This document shows, in pieces, positions 40,016 through 54,300 of a stretch of 64,000 nucleotides of DNA. Position 1 is the stretch's first letter. The number at the start of each line of letters is the position of its first letter. Origin of the DNA: Erwinia psidii (lineage in GTDB: Bacteria > Pseudomonadota > Gammaproteobacteria > Enterobacterales > Enterobacteriaceae). A model generated the notes under the pieces. That model did no database searches. It was not told the DNA's origin and worked only from the letters and a program-made list of their open reading frames with translations. The translations under genes were made by a program, and so were the position numbers. The DNA lies in contig NZ_RHHM01000007.1 of assembly GCF_003846135.1 (NCBI RefSeq), positions 62,001-126,000 on the forward strand, given 5' to 3'.

Positions 40016-41773
40016 ATGACGCAAACGTATATTCCAGGCAAAGACGCCGCGCTGGAAGATTCCATCGCACGCTTTCAGCAAAAATTACAGGATCTTGGTT
40101 TCAATATTGAAGAAGCCTCGTGGCTAAATCCGGTCCCTCATGTCTGGTCAGTGCATATCCGCGATCGTGACTGCCCGCTGTGTTTTACCAACGGCAAAGG
40201 TGCCAGCAAAAAAGCGGCACTTGCTTCAGCACTTGGTGAATATTTCGAACGTCTGTCCACCAACTATTTTTTCGCTGATTTCTGGCTGGGTAAATCCATT
40301 GCCAACGGGGATTTTGTTCACTATCCCAATGAAAAATGGTTCCCGCTCCCTGAGGACGACACGCTGCCTGAGGGTATCCTCGATCCACGGCTTAGAAAAT
40401 TCTACGATCCTGAGCAGGAACTGAGCGCCAGCGATTTGATTGACCTGCAATCGGGTAACAGCGATCGTGGAGTTTGTGCTCTGCCATTCATTCGCCAGTC
40501 AGATCGGGAAACGGTTTATATTCCGATGAACATCATTGGCAATCTTTATGTATCCAACGGCATGTCTGCGGGTAACACCGCAAACGAAGCGCGCGTGCAG
40601 GGTTTGTCTGAAGTCTTTGAGCGCCACATTAAAAACCGCATCATTGCCGAATCCATCAGCCTGCCAGCTATCCCGGATGAAGTACTTAACCGCTATCCTG
40701 CCGTTGTTGAAGCCATAGCAAAACTTGAAGAAGAAGGTTTTCCTATCCTCTCCTATGACGCTTCACTCGGTGGTAAATATCCGGTGATTTGCGTGGTGCT
40801 GTTTAATCCGGCGAATGGGACCTGCTTTGCCTCTTTCGGTGCCCATCCTGATTTTGGTGTCGCGCTTGAGCGCACCGTAACTGAACTGTTGCAGGGACGC
40901 AGCCTGAAAGATCTGGATGTTTTCACCCCACCTACTTTTGATGATGAAGAAGTAGCTGAACATGCCAATCTGGAAACCCACTTTATTGATTCAAGCGGGT
41001 TAATATCCTGGGACATGTTTAAAGACGACGCTGACTATCCTTTTGCAGACTGGAGCTTTGCTGGCACCACTGAAGAAGAATTTGCCACGCTAATGGCGAT
41101 TTTCAGTGATGAAGGCCAGGAGGTTTATATTGCGGATTACCAGCATCTCGACGTATACGCCTGTCGTATTATCGTGCCTGGCATGTCTGATATCTATCCC
41201 GCTGAAGACTTACTTCTCGCCAATAATAGTATGGGAGCCTACCTGCGCGGCACTCTGCTTTCCCTGCCAGAAAGTAACTGGAAGAAGGAGGACTACCTCG
41301 CGCTGATCGGGCAACTGGACGAAGATGGTCATGATGACTTTACCCGCGTTCGTGAACTGCTTGGGCTGGCTACCGGAAAGGATAATGGCTGGTACACTTT
41401 GCGCATTGGCGAACTAAAAGCCATGCTGGCTCTGGCCGGTGGTGATACTGACCAGGCATTGATCTGGACCGAATGGACGATGGAGTTCAACGCGTCCATC
41501 TTTACGCCAGACCGGGCTAACTACTATCGTTGCCTGCAAACATTACTATTGCTTAGTTTGGAAAATGAACGCGATCCTTTACAGTACCATCATGCTTTTG
41601 TGCGCATGTATGGCCTGGAAGCGGTAGAAGCCGCCTCGGCAGCTGTTAGCGGTGAATTCCCCTTCTATGGATTACAGCCGGTAGATGACAATTTACTGGC
41701 ATTCCCTGCTCATCAGTCGTTACTGGAAGCTTACGAAAAACTCCAGAAGGCCAAACGCGACCACTGGAAATAA
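40016..41773 (+). CDS. ycaO: YcaO-domain protein (ribosomal protein S12 methylthiolation accessory factor)
   Basis: 585 residues (E. coli YcaO 586). Contains the ATP-dependent YcaO fold with the metal/ATP-binding blocks SALGEYFERLSTNYF, EARVQGLSEVFERH and a C-terminal helical (TPR-like) region. Family knowledge: YcaO enzymes activate backbone amides, and the E. coli protein supports RimO methylthiolation of S12. No azoline or peptide precursor genes lie nearby, so a natural-product role is unlikely. The start is ATG at 40016 by homology; a GTG three codons upstream is possible. Next to focA as in E. coli. Confidence 0.95.
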   Translation: MTQTYIPGKDAALEDSIARFQQKLQDLGFNIEEASWLNPVPHVWSVHIRDRDCPLCFTNGKGASKKAALASALGEYFERLSTNYFFADFWLGKSIANGDFVHYPNEKWFPLPEDDTLPEGILDPRLRKFYDPEQELSASDLIDLQSGNSDRGVCALPFIRQSDRETVYIPMNIIGNLYVSNGMSAGNTANEARVQGLSEVFERHIKNRIIAESISLPAIPDEVLNRYPAVVEAIAKLEEEGFPILSYDASLGGKYPVICVVLFNPANGTCFASFGAHPDFGVALERTVTELLQGRSLKDLDVFTPPTFDDEEVAEHANLETHFIDSSGLISWDMFKDDADYPFADWSFAGTTEEEFATLMAIFSDEGQEVYIADYQHLDVYACRIIVPGMSDIYPAEDLLLANNSMGAYLRGTLLSLPESNWKKEDYLALIGQLDEDGHDDFTRVRELLGLATGKDNGWYTLRIGELKAMLALAGGDTDQALIWTEWTMEFNASIFTPDRANYYRCLQTLLLLSLENERDPLQYHHAFVRMYGLEAVEAASAAVSGEFPFYGLQPVDDNLLAFPAHQSLLEAYEKLQKAKRDHWK

Positions 41774-42068
41774 TGATCTGTCTGGCGGCCAATTCAAAAT
41801 AAAAAACGGCCGCCAGTGGTATCAGGACCACTATAAAATCACAATGGGAAAATAACCTTAATTAATAAAAACAAAAAAAGATCCACATATTAAAAAAATA
41901 ACACTCAGCATATGTGCTATATCTAAACTTTCCATTAACATATTTTAAAATTATCGTCGCTCAACTTTCATTGATAAGATTAAAATATTTTTTATCTATA
42001 CATATCAGAAAGTTAAACACAAAAACACAATAAAAACAGTGCCTTAAACAATGATTTACTGGCGTAAT
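41774..42068. promoter_or_regulatory. AT-rich region upstream of focA
   Basis: CTGGCGGCC (41782-41790) and GGCCGCCAG (41808-41816) form a perfect 9-bp inverted repeat right after ycaO. There is no U-run on the plus strand after the stem. The rest (about 41830-42060) is very A+T-rich. A half-matching FNR-like site TTGAT-AAGA-TTAAA sits at 41971-41984. E. coli has multiple focA-pflB promoters with FNR, ArcA and IHF sites here; I can support only the FNR site at 42069-42082. Confidence 0.5.
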
Positions 42069-42142
42069 TTGATCTAAATCAATTTCTTTCCAATGCGCCT
42101 TTGCTAGTATTTCTTCGTTGATTAATTTTGGGAGTAGTTAGT
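42069..42142 (+). promoter_or_regulatory. FNR-dependent promoter of focA-pflB
   Basis: TTGAT-CTAA-ATCAA (42069-42082) matches the FNR consensus perfectly. Its centre lies about 41.5 bp before an inferred start at 42117, with the -10-like TAGTAT at 42105-42110, the exact geometry of a class II FNR promoter and the same arrangement as the E. coli pfl promoter. Confidence 0.85.
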
Positions 42143-43000
42143 GTGAAAGCTGGCAACCCGTTCGATTTGCTTTTACCTTCTGAAATGGCCAAGGTTGCTG
42201 AAGAAGCTGGCGTCTGTAAAGCAACAAAACATCCCTTCACTACTTTTTTCCTGGCGATCACAGCTGGGGTATTTATTTCCATCGCTTTTGTCTTCTATAT
42301 CACTGCCACGACCGGGACAGGAGCCGTCCCTTATGGACTGGCCAGATTAGTTGGCGGGATTTGCTTCTCTCTGGGGTTGATGTTGGTGGTGGTATGTGGA
42401 GCCGATCTTTTCACCTCGACCGTGCTCACTATGGTTGCGAAGGCCAGTGGCCGCATCACCTGGGCACAGCTTGCCCGTAACTGGCTTAACGTTTATATCG
42501 GTAATTTTTTTGGCGCGATGTTCTTTGTCGGGCTGATCTGGTTTGCTGGCCAACATATGGTCGCAAATGGTGCATGGGGGTTAAATGTTCTGCAAACAGC
42601 CGATCACAAAATGCACCATACTTTTTTGGAAGCCGTATGCCTTGGTACGCTGGCTAATTTGATGGTGTGCATGGCGGTCTGGATGAGTTATTCCGGTCGC
42701 ACACTGACAGATAAAATGTTGGCCATGGTGCTACCGGTAGCCATGTTTGTAGCTAGCGGGTTTGAGCACAGCATTGCTAATATGTTTCTTATTCCAATGG
42801 CTATCGTCATCAAAGATTTTGCCTCCCCGGAGTTCTGGCAAGCCGCAGGAACAACCGCTGACCACTTTTCGAGCCTGACCACCAGTAATTTCATCATGGA
42901 TAATCTGATCCCCGTCACCATCGGCAATATTATCGGTGGAGGATTGTTAGTGGGTCTGACGTACTGGGTTATTTATCTGCGCGATGGCGATCATCACTGA
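42143..43000 (+). CDS. focA: formate channel
   Basis: 285 residues, same as E. coli FocA. Pentameric inner-membrane channel (formate/nitrite transporter family) exporting and importing formate made by PflB. Six membrane segments; the gating and pore residues T91 and H209 (FEHSIAN) are at the E. coli positions, as is the family block ANLMVCMAVWMSYSGR. Start is GTG at 42143, with GGGAG 8 nt upstream, as in E. coli; a TTG at 42128 was rejected. Translation from GTG probably keeps FocA low relative to PflB. 85 bp before pflB. Confidence 0.97.
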   Translation: MKAGNPFDLLLPSEMAKVAEEAGVCKATKHPFTTFFLAITAGVFISIAFVFYITATTGTGAVPYGLARLVGGICFSLGLMLVVVCGADLFTSTVLTMVAKASGRITWAQLARNWLNVYIGNFFGAMFFVGLIWFAGQHMVANGAWGLNVLQTADHKMHHTFLEAVCLGTLANLMVCMAVWMSYSGRTLTDKMLAMVLPVAMFVASGFEHSIANMFLIPMAIVIKDFASPEFWQAAGTTADHFSSLTTSNFIMDNLIPVTIGNIIGGGLLVGLTYWVIYLRDGDHH

Positions 43001-43085
43001 TTGCATAAAAAGGTTATGTATCCGTTGCCTCTGCTGGCATTGGTGACGAGTACGCAAGAATTCAACGTAATTAAGGTAGGTTCAA

Positions 43086-45368
43086 ATGAGCGAGCACAAT
43101 GAAAAACAAGCTGCTGCCTGGGATGGCTTCGTACAAGGCGAATGGCAGACCAGCGTTAACGTTCGTGACTTTATCCAGAAGAACTACACACCGTATGAAG
43201 GCGATGAAGCATTTCTGAGTGGAGCCACTGAAGCAACCACGGCGCTGTGGGATAAAGTGATGGAAGGCATTAAGCTTGAAAACCGCACCCACGCCCCCGT
43301 AGATTTTGATACCGATGTTGCAGCCACCATCACCTCTCATGACGCGGGCTACATCAATAAAAAACTGGAAACCATCGTCGGTCTACAAACAGAAGCACCG
43401 TTGAAACGCGCTCTTATTCCGTTTGGCGGCATCAAAATGGTAGAGGGTTCCTGTAAAGTTTACGGTCGTGAGTTAGATCCGGGCCTGAAAAAAATCTTCA
43501 CGGAATACCGTAAAACTCATAATCAGGGCGTGTTCGACGTTTACACACCGGATATCCTGCGCTGCCGTAAATCTGGAGTGTTAACCGGTTTGCCAGATGC
43601 ATACGGTCGTGGCCGCATTATCGGCGACTACCGTCGTGTCGCGCTGTACGGTATCGACTTTCTGATGAAAGACAAATTCGCCCAGTTTGCCTCTTTGCAG
43701 AGCGATATGGAAAATGGCGTCAACCTGGAAGCGACTATTCGCCTGCGTGAAGAAATTGCCGACCAGCATCACGCTCTACAGCAAATTAAAGCAATGGCAG
43801 CGAAATATGGCTGTGATATTTCTGCGCCTGCGGTTACCGCTCAGGAAGCCGTTCAGTGGACCTATTTCGGCTATCTGGCGGCGGTTAAATCGCAGAATGG
43901 TGCAGCGATGTCCTTTGGGCGTGTATCAACCTTCCTGGATGTGTACATTGAACGCGACCTGAAGGCAGGTAAAATTACCGAGCAGCAGGCACAGGAACTG
44001 ATTGACCATCTGGTGATGAAACTCCGCATGGTCCGCTTCCTGCGTACACCGGAATACGATGAACTGTTCTCTGGCGATCCAATTTGGGCGACTGAATCAC
44101 TGGCAGGAATGGGGGTGGATGGTCGCACACTGGTGACCAAAACCAGTTTCCGCTTCCTGAACACGCTCTACACTATGGGCCCTTCTCCTGAGCCAAACAT
44201 GACTATTCTGTGGTCTGAAAAACTGCCACAGAACTTTAAGAAATATGCGGCAAAAGTTTCTATTGATACTTCTTCTGTCCAATATGAAAACGATGATCTG
44301 ATGAGGCCAGACTTTAACAACGATGATTATGCCATCGCATGCTGCGTTAGCCCGATGATCGTTGGTAAACAGATGCAGTTCTTCGGTGCCCGTGCCAACC
44401 TGGCAAAAACCATGTTGTATGCCATCAATGGCGGCATCGACGAAAAACTGAAAATGCAGGTTGGCCCAAAAGACGCCCCAATGATGGACGACGTGCTGGA
44501 CTATGACAAAGTCATGGAGCGCATGGATCACTTTATGGACTGGCTGGCAAAACAGTATGTCACCGCACTCAACATCATCCACTATATGCATGATAAATAT
44601 AGCTACGAAGCTGCACTGATGGCACTTCACGATCGGGATGTCTACCGTACTATGGCCTGCGGGATCGCCGGACTTTCGGTAGCGGCTGACTCACTGTCGG
44701 CGATCAAATACGCGAAAGTATCCCCGGTCCGCGATGAAGATGGCCTGGCCATCGATTTTAAAATCGACGGTGAATATCCGCAGTTTGGTAATAACGATGC
44801 TCGCGTGGATGACATTGCCTGCGATCTGGTTGAACGTTTCATGAAGAAAATTCAGAAGCTTCAGACCTATCGTAATGCAATACCAACGCAGTCAGTGCTG
44901 ACGATTACCTCCAATGTGGTGTACGGTAAGAAAACTGGCAACACGCCTGATGGTCGTCGCGCTGGCGCACCATTTGGACCCGGAGCGAACCCAATGCATG
45001 GCCGCGATCAGAAAGGGGCCGTCGCCTCACTGACTTCCGTTGCAAAACTGCCGTTTGCTTATGCCAAAGACGGTATATCTTATACCTTCTCAATCGTACC
45101 CAATGCGCTGGGTAAAGATGATGACGTGCGTAAAACCAACCTTGCCGGCCTGATGGATGGCTATTTCCATCACGAAGCCAGTATCGAAGGCGGTCAGCAC
45201 CTGAACGTTAACGTAATGAACCGTGAGATGCTGTTGGATGCAATGGATAATCCTGAGAAATATCCTCAACTGACAATTCGTGTATCTGGCTACGCCGTTC
45301 GGTTTAATTCTTTGACCAAAGAACAGCAGAAGGATGTCATTACCCGCACCTTCACGCAGACAATGTGA
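43086..45368 (+). CDS. pflB: formate C-acetyltransferase (pyruvate formate-lyase), glycyl radical enzyme
   Basis: 760 residues, same as E. coli. Splits pyruvate with CoA into acetyl-CoA and formate in anaerobic growth. The catalytic Cys pair is in [10 protein letters not shown] and the radical glycine is G735 in RVSGYAVRF near the C-terminus. Clean ribosome site (AAGGTAGG region). It shares the anaerobic promoter with focA and is followed by a strong terminator that separates it from its activase gene pflA. Confidence 0.99.
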   Translation: MSEHNEKQAAAWDGFVQGEWQTSVNVRDFIQKNYTPYEGDEAFLSGATEATTALWDKVMEGIKLENRTHAPVDFDTDVAATITSHDAGYINKKLETIVGLQTEAPLKRALIPFGGIKMVEGSCKVYGRELDPGLKKIFTEYRKTHNQGVFDVYTPDILRCRKSGVLTGLPDAYGRGRIIGDYRRVALYGIDFLMKDKFAQFASLQSDMENGVNLEATIRLREEIADQHHALQQIKAMAAKYGCDISAPAVTAQEAVQWTYFGYLAAVKSQNGAAMSFGRVSTFLDVYIERDLKAGKITEQQAQELIDHLVMKLRMVRFLRTPEYDELFSGDPIWATESLAGMGVDGRTLVTKTSFRFLNTLYTMGPSPEPNMTILWSEKLPQNFKKYAAKVSIDTSSVQYENDDLMRPDFNNDDYAIACCVSPMIVGKQMQFFGARANLAKTMLYAINGGIDEKLKMQVGPKDAPMMDDVLDYDKVMERMDHFMDWLAKQYVTALNIIHYMHDKYSYEAALMALHDRDVYRTMACGIAGLSVAADSLSAIKYAKVSPVRDEDGLAIDFKIDGEYPQFGNNDARVDDIACDLVERFMKKIQKLQTYRNAIPTQSVLTITSNVVYGKKTGNTPDGRRAGAPFGPGANPMHGRDQKGAVASLTSVAKLPFAYAKDGISYTFSIVPNALGKDDDVRKTNLAGLMDGYFHHEASIEGGQHLNVNVMNREMLLDAMDNPEKYPQLTIRVSGYAVRFNSLTKEQQKDVITRTFTQTM

Positions 45369-45390
45369 ATATTCTGCCCCCCCGAGATTT

Positions 45391-45414
45391 AAGGCCCCTT
45401 TCAGGGGCCTTTTT
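45391..45414 (+). terminator. pflB intrinsic terminator
   Basis: AAGGCCCCT, loop TTC, AGGGGCCTT, then TTTT. Confidence 0.95.
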
Positions 45415-45424
45415 ATCAGTCTTA

Positions 45425-45465
45425 TTTGTCAGAAATCTCTTTGATTTCTTCAGGTTTCTGACAAA
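45425..45465 (+). other. 11-bp inverted repeat between pflB and pflA
   Basis: TTTGTCAGAAA (45425-45435) and TTTCTGACAAA (45455-45465) are perfect inverted arms 19 bp apart. It sits after the pflB terminator and 70 bp before pflA, so it may be an operator or leader stem for pflA. Confidence 0.5.
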
Positions 45466-45535
45466 AAAGACTTAACGTAGCTAAAGACTGCGTATCTGCC
45501 AAAAGGCAGATTTTGATCGTGGAGAATACATCGCA

Positions 45536-46276
45536 ATGTCAGTTAAAGGCCGTATCCATTCGTTTGAATCCTGCGGGACCGTTGATGGCCCCGGTATCCG
45601 CTTTATTACCTTCTTCCAGGGCTGCCTGATGCGTTGCCTCTACTGTCACAACCGCGACACCTGGGACACGCACGGTGGCAGAGAGGTCACCGTCGAAGAA
45701 TTGATGAAAGATGTGGTGTCCTATCGCCACTTTATGAACGCTTCCGGTGGCGGTGTGACGGCATCAGGTGGCGAAGCCCTGTTACAGGCGGGTTTTGTCC
45801 GCGACTGGTTCCGTGCCTGCCATGCAGAAGGGATAGATACCTGTCTGGACACCAATGGCTTTGTGCGCCGTTACGATCCGGTCATTGATGAATTACTTGA
45901 GGTTACCGATCTGGTGATGCTGGATCTGAAACAGATGAACGACGATATTCATCAGATCCTTGTTGGTGTTTCCAACCACCGGACGCTTGAATTTGCCCGT
46001 TATCTTGCAAAGAAAAAAGTGCGGACATGGATCCGTTACGTGGTGGTTCCCGGCTACTCTGATGATGATAATTCCGCTCACCGTTTGGGTGAATTCACCC
46101 GTGATATGGGCAATGTGGAAAAAATTGAACTGCTACCGTACCACGAGCTGGGTAAACATAAATGGGTTGCGATGGGCTATGAATATAAACTGGATAATAC
46201 CCATCCCCCCAGCACCGAAACAATGAATCGGATAAAAAACATCCTGGCAGGCTACGGCCACAAAGTAATGTACTGA
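45536..46276 (+). CDS. pflA: pyruvate formate-lyase 1-activating enzyme
   Basis: 246 residues, same as E. coli. Radical SAM enzyme that sets the glycyl radical on PflB. The cluster motif CxxxCxxC is C30, C34, C37 (CLMRCLYC). SAM-binding GGE is present as SGGEALL, and MLDLKQMND and LDTNGF are family blocks. Follows pflB with its own short leader after a terminator; convergent with ycaD. Confidence 0.98.
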   Translation: MSVKGRIHSFESCGTVDGPGIRFITFFQGCLMRCLYCHNRDTWDTHGGREVTVEELMKDVVSYRHFMNASGGGVTASGGEALLQAGFVRDWFRACHAEGIDTCLDTNGFVRRYDPVIDELLEVTDLVMLDLKQMNDDIHQILVGVSNHRTLEFARYLAKKKVRTWIRYVVVPGYSDDDNSAHRLGEFTRDMGNVEKIELLPYHELGKHKWVAMGYEYKLDNTHPPSTETMNRIKNILAGYGHKVMY

Positions 46277-46332
46277 AGGTAAAGAAAGACGCTGATATCG
46301 GCTCCCTGCAAGGCTAATCACACCGCGCCTTT

Positions 46333-47484
46333 TTAAGCATGTGCAATCGGGGTAACGTGATGATCGGCTTTACGCAGCAGCATAATCAGGTAAACCAACG
46401 ATACTATGGCAATCATCACAAACAGCACACGGTCGGAATAATCCTGCATCAGTACCGAGGTCATTGCAGGCCCCGCAAGACTTCCAATAGTGTAACTCAG
46501 TAACAGCGCCTGATTCATCGCAACCAGTTGATGATGATTAACTTTCTCACAGGCCCATGACATTGCAACGGGATAAAGGGTAAAGCCCGCACCTCCAAGA
46601 ACAAACAGTGCCGGTGCCATTGCTGCATTGCTCAGCATCGCGAGTGCACCGATGATAACCACAAAAACCTGTACCCGCAGTACCAGCAGACGACCATAAC
46701 GGTCAGCCAGACGCCCAACCGGCCACTGACCGACGATGCCTGAACTGACCAACAACGCCATCCAGTAACCGACCGTAGCGTCACTCATTCCCTGATGAGA
46801 AAGATAGAGCGGCATCAAACCATATAGTGAACCCAGCAGAATGCCGGAAATGATACAGCCGTTGATTCCCAGCCGTGCGCTACGTAAGCGTAGCATTGGC
46901 CATATACGTCCCGGGGCGGCCTCTTCATCATTGTCTTTCGCAGTGACGTTGGTGAACACCAGCGGCAGGATCGCCACCACCACCAACGCTGTCACCCACG
47001 GAATGACCTGCATCAGTTCGGTGGAAACCTTGCTGACCAGCAGCTGTCCGCTTACCGTTCCGAGGTAGTAGACGATCATATAGGCAGCAAGCAACTGGCC
47101 ACGGTTACGCAATGTGCCATTGCAAAGCAACGCACTTTCCACCACCACCCATATCAGCGCACAGCCAATACCGGCAATAAATCGCCACGCAGACCATGCC
47201 CATAATCCGCTTTCAAAACCCAGCGCCACGGTACCCAGTGCAAAAATAACCGAGGCAATATAATAACTACGGTTGAAACCAAAACGTTTGATAAATCCGC
47301 CAGCCAGTAATGTACCGACCAGGTTGCCGCTATACCATGAGGAGCTGACCATACCAACCTGCCAGGTTGGCAGTGAATTATGGGTAAGCCAGAGGGGCAC
47401 CAGGGTGTTAAGCACGGCAATAGAGATTGTCAGCAGCAGCAGGCCGCACAGAAGCGCAATTACGGGTCGGGACCAGCTAGACAT
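46333..47484 (-). CDS. ycaD: MFS transporter YcaD
   Basis: 383 residues (E. coli 382). Twelve hydrophobic segments, with the major-facilitator inter-helix motif GRLADRYGR (G-x-L-A-D-x-x-G-R) between helices 8 and 9. A cytoplasmic loop ([19 protein letters not shown]) joins the halves. The substrate is unknown for the family. Convergent with pflA. In E. coli ycaN, ycaK and ycaM separate it from pflA; they are absent here. Confidence 0.94.
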   Translation of the reverse strand: MSSWSRPVIALLCGLLLLTISIAVLNTLVPLWLTHNSLPTWQVGMVSSSWYSGNLVGTLLAGGFIKRFGFNRSYYIASVIFALGTVALGFESGLWAWSAWRFIAGIGCALIWVVVESALLCNGTLRNRGQLLAAYMIVYYLGTVSGQLLVSKVSTELMQVIPWVTALVVVAILPLVFTNVTAKDNDEEAAPGRIWPMLRLRSARLGINGCIISGILLGSLYGLMPLYLSHQGMSDATVGYWMALLVSSGIVGQWPVGRLADRYGRLLVLRVQVFVVIIGALAMLSNAAMAPALFVLGGAGFTLYPVAMSWACEKVNHHQLVAMNQALLLSYTIGSLAGPAMTSVLMQDYSDRVLFVMIAIVSLVYLIMLLRKADHHVTPIAHA

Positions 47485-47775
47485 AACAGGAAACTACCAA
47501 GCGGCAGGAAGAGTGAGCGAATGATGCCAGTAAAGAAATTATTGTCAATGGGTGGTAAATCAGCCACCGCACGATTTGTCAGACAGCGATTTAATTTTTT
47601 TATCTGCAATCGCCAGACTGCGTGATATTACGCTGGCAAATAAAACATATGTTTTTGAAAAAAATATCTTTTTTATAATTTCGCCACGTTAATCGATTAG
47701 TTTTATAACTAATGATAGTTTCTGGTTAGCGGATTATTTTTGCCATATAACCACCGGTTTCCCCGGCGGAAAGAC
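47485..47775. other. AT-rich intergenic region between ycaD and serS
   Basis: About 290 bp without a gene. An inverted repeat ATTAGTT-TTAT-AACTAAT lies at 47696-47713, and a long A/T run at 47640-47685. Presumably holds the ycaD promoter on the minus strand. In E. coli dmsABC lies in this neighbourhood; nothing of it is visible. Confidence 0.4.
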
Positions 47776-47778
47776 AAA

Positions 47779-47803
47779 ACCTGCTGGTATATAACCAGCA
47801 GGT
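47779..47803 (-). terminator. serS intrinsic terminator
   Basis: ACCTGCTGGT and ACCAGCAGGT form a strong 10-bp stem with a short ATATA loop. On the minus strand TTTGTCTTT follows. Confidence 0.8.
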
Positions 47804-47815
47804 CTCAACAGACGA

Positions 47816-50543
<2,728 letters not shown>

Positions 50544-50552
50544 ACACTAACC

Positions 50553-51164
50553 TCACTGACGTTGATCGTCCACCGTGACGCCTTTTGGCGGCGTAAACTG
50601 AAATTTATCGGCACTCACCGCACCATTTTGCTGACTCTTCAACGCATAGCTACTGCGCTGGCCGTCCTGCTCTACCGCGCTGAACTGATGGATGGTGCCG
50701 CTGGTTGACACATTAATGGTAAATTGTTTCAGATTGCCATCGGCCGATTTTGGCGTCAGTTCAAAACTGTCGCCCTGCTGCCGAATGTTGTACTGCTTCC
50801 AGTCACTGTTTTGATTACGGGCAATCAGCATAAATGGCGTATTGCTGGTGGCATCCTTCAGCCAGGTTGCGCTGGCCTGTTCAACAAACGGATTATAGAA
50901 CCACAGCGTTTTACCATCGGATATCAGAATACTTTCATCCGGGGCTGTCATATGCCAGTTGAACAGGTCAGGACGCTTGACCCACAGTTCACCCTCACCT
51001 TCCTGTACCGACTGGCCACTGGCATCGGTCACTTTCTGAGTAAAGCTGGCGTGGAAGCTTTTCACTTTATCCAGACGCTGTTGCAGGTCGGAAGAGGCAT
51101 CAGCCAGCACGCTGGTGGAAGTAAATGCCGCCAGCAGGCAGCAGGAGAGCATTATTTTTTTCAT
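50553..51164 (-). CDS. lolA: outer-membrane lipoprotein carrier protein
   Basis: 203 residues, same as E. coli. Periplasmic chaperone that takes lipoproteins from LolCDE to LolB. The Sec signal [21 protein letters not shown] ends before [10 protein letters not shown]. Mature blocks [23 protein letters not shown] and the C-terminal [13 protein letters not shown] match the family. The start MKK was chosen because a longer reading from 51278 would hide the signal peptide. Between ftsK and rarA as in E. coli. Confidence 0.98.
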   Translation of the reverse strand: MKKIMLSCCLLAAFTSTSVLADASSDLQQRLDKVKSFHASFTQKVTDASGQSVQEGEGELWVKRPDLFNWHMTAPDESILISDGKTLWFYNPFVEQASATWLKDATSNTPFMLIARNQNSDWKQYNIRQQGDSFELTPKSADGNLKQFTINVSTSGTIHQFSAVEQDGQRSSYALKSQQNGAVSADKFQFTPPKGVTVDDQRQ

Positions 51165-51314
51165 TACGGCATCCTTATTGAAAACTTTTATATCCCTGAG
51201 AGCAGGGAAGCTAACGTGGATAACTGTAGCCTGAACAGCACAATAGCAACAGGAGATTACCCTGAATGCAGCCAGCACCTCTGTTGAAATATGGCAGTTA
51301 AGCCGAAAAACTCA

Positions 51315-51337
51315 ACGGGCCGGTCACCCCGGCCCGT
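51315..51337 (-). terminator. hairpin terminator after ftsK
   Basis: ACGGGCCGG, loop TCACC, CCGGCCCGT: a perfect 9-bp GC-rich stem just after the ftsK stop. On the minus strand GAGTTTTTC follows a few bases later. Confidence 0.7.
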
Positions 51338-51361
51338 TTTAACGGTCGAACGGCTTTGTCA

Positions 51362-54300
51362 TTACATCTCGTGAGGCGGGGGGGAAAGCACTTCCCGGTT
51401 ACCATTATGGCCCGGCGAAGAGACAATACCCTGCGCTTCCATTTGTTCAATAATGCGTGCCGCGCGGTTATAACCAATGCGGAACTGGCGTTGCACACCG
51501 GAAATTGACGCCCGACGCTTTTCAACAACGAAGGCCACCGCCTGATCGAACAAGGGATCAAGCTCTTCATCACCCTCAAGTCCCGCACCACCACCTTCAC
51601 TCTCTTCACCGGCGGTAATGCTGTCAATGTACTGGGGACGTCCACGCGCCTTCCAGTCCTGCACCACGGCATGAACCTCTTGATCACGAACAAAGGCCCC
51701 ATGGACGCGAACCGGCATTGAAGAGTTTGGCGGCATATAAAGCATATCGCCCATCCCTAATAAGGATTCCGCGCCGCCCTGATCGAGGATGGTACGGGAA
51801 TCAATTTTACTCGATACGGTGAAGGCAATACGGGTGGGAATATTAGCCTTGATCAGGCCAGTAATCACATCCACTGACGGACGCTGAGTTGCCAGAACCA
51901 GATGAATACCTGCCGCCCTTGCTTTCTGTGCCAGACGGGCAATCAGCTCTTCCACTTTTTTACCAACCGCCATCATCAGATCGGCAAACTCATCAACCAG
52001 CACCACAATGTACGGCAGCTTTTCCAGCACAGGAGGTGTGCTGTCCATGCTGTCGCCAGGCTTCCAGAATGGATCGGGGATGGGCCGTCCCATTGCGTCC
52101 GCCTGAGCAATTTTTTCATTGTAGCCTGCAAGGTTACGAACACCGAGTGCGGACATCAGCTTATAGCGTCGCTCCATTTCGCCAACGCTCCAGCGCAGCG
52201 CATTGGCGGCGTCTTTCATGTCGGTAACTACTTCAGTAAGCAGGTGTGGAATGCCTTCATAAACTGACAGCTCAAGCATTTTTGGATCGATCATGATAAA
52301 ACGCACATCTTCCGGCGTCGCTTTGTAGAGCATGCTGATGATCATTGCGTTCACGCCCACTGACTTACCGGAGCCAGTAGTACCCGCCACCAATAAATGC
52401 GGCATTTTTGCCAAATCAGCCACCACCGGCTGGCCAGCAATATCTTTACCAAGCACAACTGATAGTGGGGAAGGATTGTCGCGGAACTTGTCACACTCCA
52501 GCACTTCACGCATGTAGACGGTCTGACGATGTTTGTTAGGGAGTTCCAGTCCTACATAAGGCTTGCCGGGGATCACCTCAACAACACGAACCGCAACGGC
52601 AGAGAGTGAACGAGCCAGATCGCGGGACAGATTAGAAATACGCGCGGCCTTAACACCGGGAGCCAGATCCAGTTCGAAACGGGTAATAACCGGACCGGGA
52701 GAGATCCCTACCACCTCGGCTTTCACCCGATAATCAGCCAGCCGTGCTTCCACCAGACGTGCGGTTTGCTCCAGTGCAAACATATCCACCGGCTCGGCTT
52801 CTGCCGGAGGAGCACTCAGCAAATCAAGCGTAGGCAGCGGTGTGGTGGGTTTTTCCAGTGGCTGTTCATGGCGCACCAGGAAAGGATGGAACAGGCTATC
52901 GGCAACGGGCTGTGCAGGTTCTTCAGACCGCGGAGCGGAAACCGGGGACGGCGGCTGAACCGCCGGTATTTGCGGTGTTGGTACAGCAGGCTGGTGCTGC
53001 TGCCACGGAGCCTCTTGCAAGACGTCAGCATCAGATACTAACGATGGCGTAAACAGCGGCTCACCCGGGCCATCATCAACCAGATCGTCAATGGGGGAAA
53101 AATCAAAAGCCCCTGTTGTGTCCAGACGGAAAGTCGGGCCATCATCCTGGCTGTCAGCATGGTGATAACGCTGTTGCTGTTGTGTCGCAAACTGGCGAGC
53201 CAACTCCGCCTGCTCCAGCGCTTCGGCATCATCACTGGCTAAATCTTCACCGTAACGCACCTGTTGCTGAGCAAGAAATGCCTCGCGCAACTGCGACTGT
53301 TCCCGTGCCTCGGCGTCTTCATCGTCTGAGGTCACTGTGTGTGGCTGGATATTCTCCAAACGCTTTTCATCTTCTCTGGCCTTCTCTTCTGCCATTCGCT
53401 GCGAAGGTAATTTAATTCCCCACGAGGCCAGCTCCCGCCGCGTAGGAAGCTTGACCGGATTTGGACGCGGCAATTCAGGACCAATTCCCTGCTTCACCTG
53501 GGTGTTCACTGATTCACTGGTGGCAGTAAAGCCCGGCATAAATGGCGTTTCGGCTGTAGCTGCATCGCTGTTAATTCCACCGTTTTTCACATCAGAAGGT
53601 TGCGAAACGGTTGGGGATGAAAAATCAAACGCTGAAGAAGCATCACGCCAGTCTTCCCTTTTCTGAACATCATCCACATTATTTAATGGCACAGACGGCG
53701 CTGGCGTTTCATCCGGCAGGGTGAAACGGTAAAGTTCAGGCGTCTTTTCCTCATGAGTAACCGACGCAGCCTGATGTGGTTGAGAAACGGCCTGAGGGAA
53801 GTGGGGTTCCGCTGACAATGCCGCCGCCGAAACAGCGGGTATGGCCGGCGCAACGTGTCTTGCAGCAAACGACGCTGGCGACGGGGTTGCAGCAGAGGCG
53901 TCGTCAGTAGTTGCAGCAACGGCAGGGAGGTTGACCAAAGGATCGTTCTCTTCGCTGCGTTGCTTTTCATCGTGCCATACTTTTTTCGATGCAGACAGCA
54001 GCACATCATTGTCATCGTCATCGTCGCGAGCGTGCTGCGCAAGCGTCGCAGCAGAAAACGCCACGTGCTGTTCTTCTTCATGTTCATCTTGCTGATATTT
54101 ATCTTCCTGCCAGCGTTCATCCTGACGCGAACGATTACTGGCAAAGGTCAGTAGCCCCATCACCACACCGCCGATTTTCTCAGCGATAGTTAACCACGAC
54201 CAGCCAGTGTAGAGGGTAAGACCTGCCGCCCAGATAAACAGCAAGGTCAGCGTTCCGCCAGCACCACTGAACCAGGTTGACATGGCATTACTCAGCAAAC

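Noticed and set aside
40016-41773. Azole/azoline peptide biosynthesis cluster around the YcaO protein
   Set aside because: No precursor peptide, dehydrogenase or transporter genes nearby; the context is the housekeeping focA-pflB neighbourhood.
47696-47713. ATTAGTT-TTAT-AACTAAT as a specific operator for ycaD
   Set aside because: Short, AT-only arms in AT-rich DNA arise easily by chance; no known regulator site matches.
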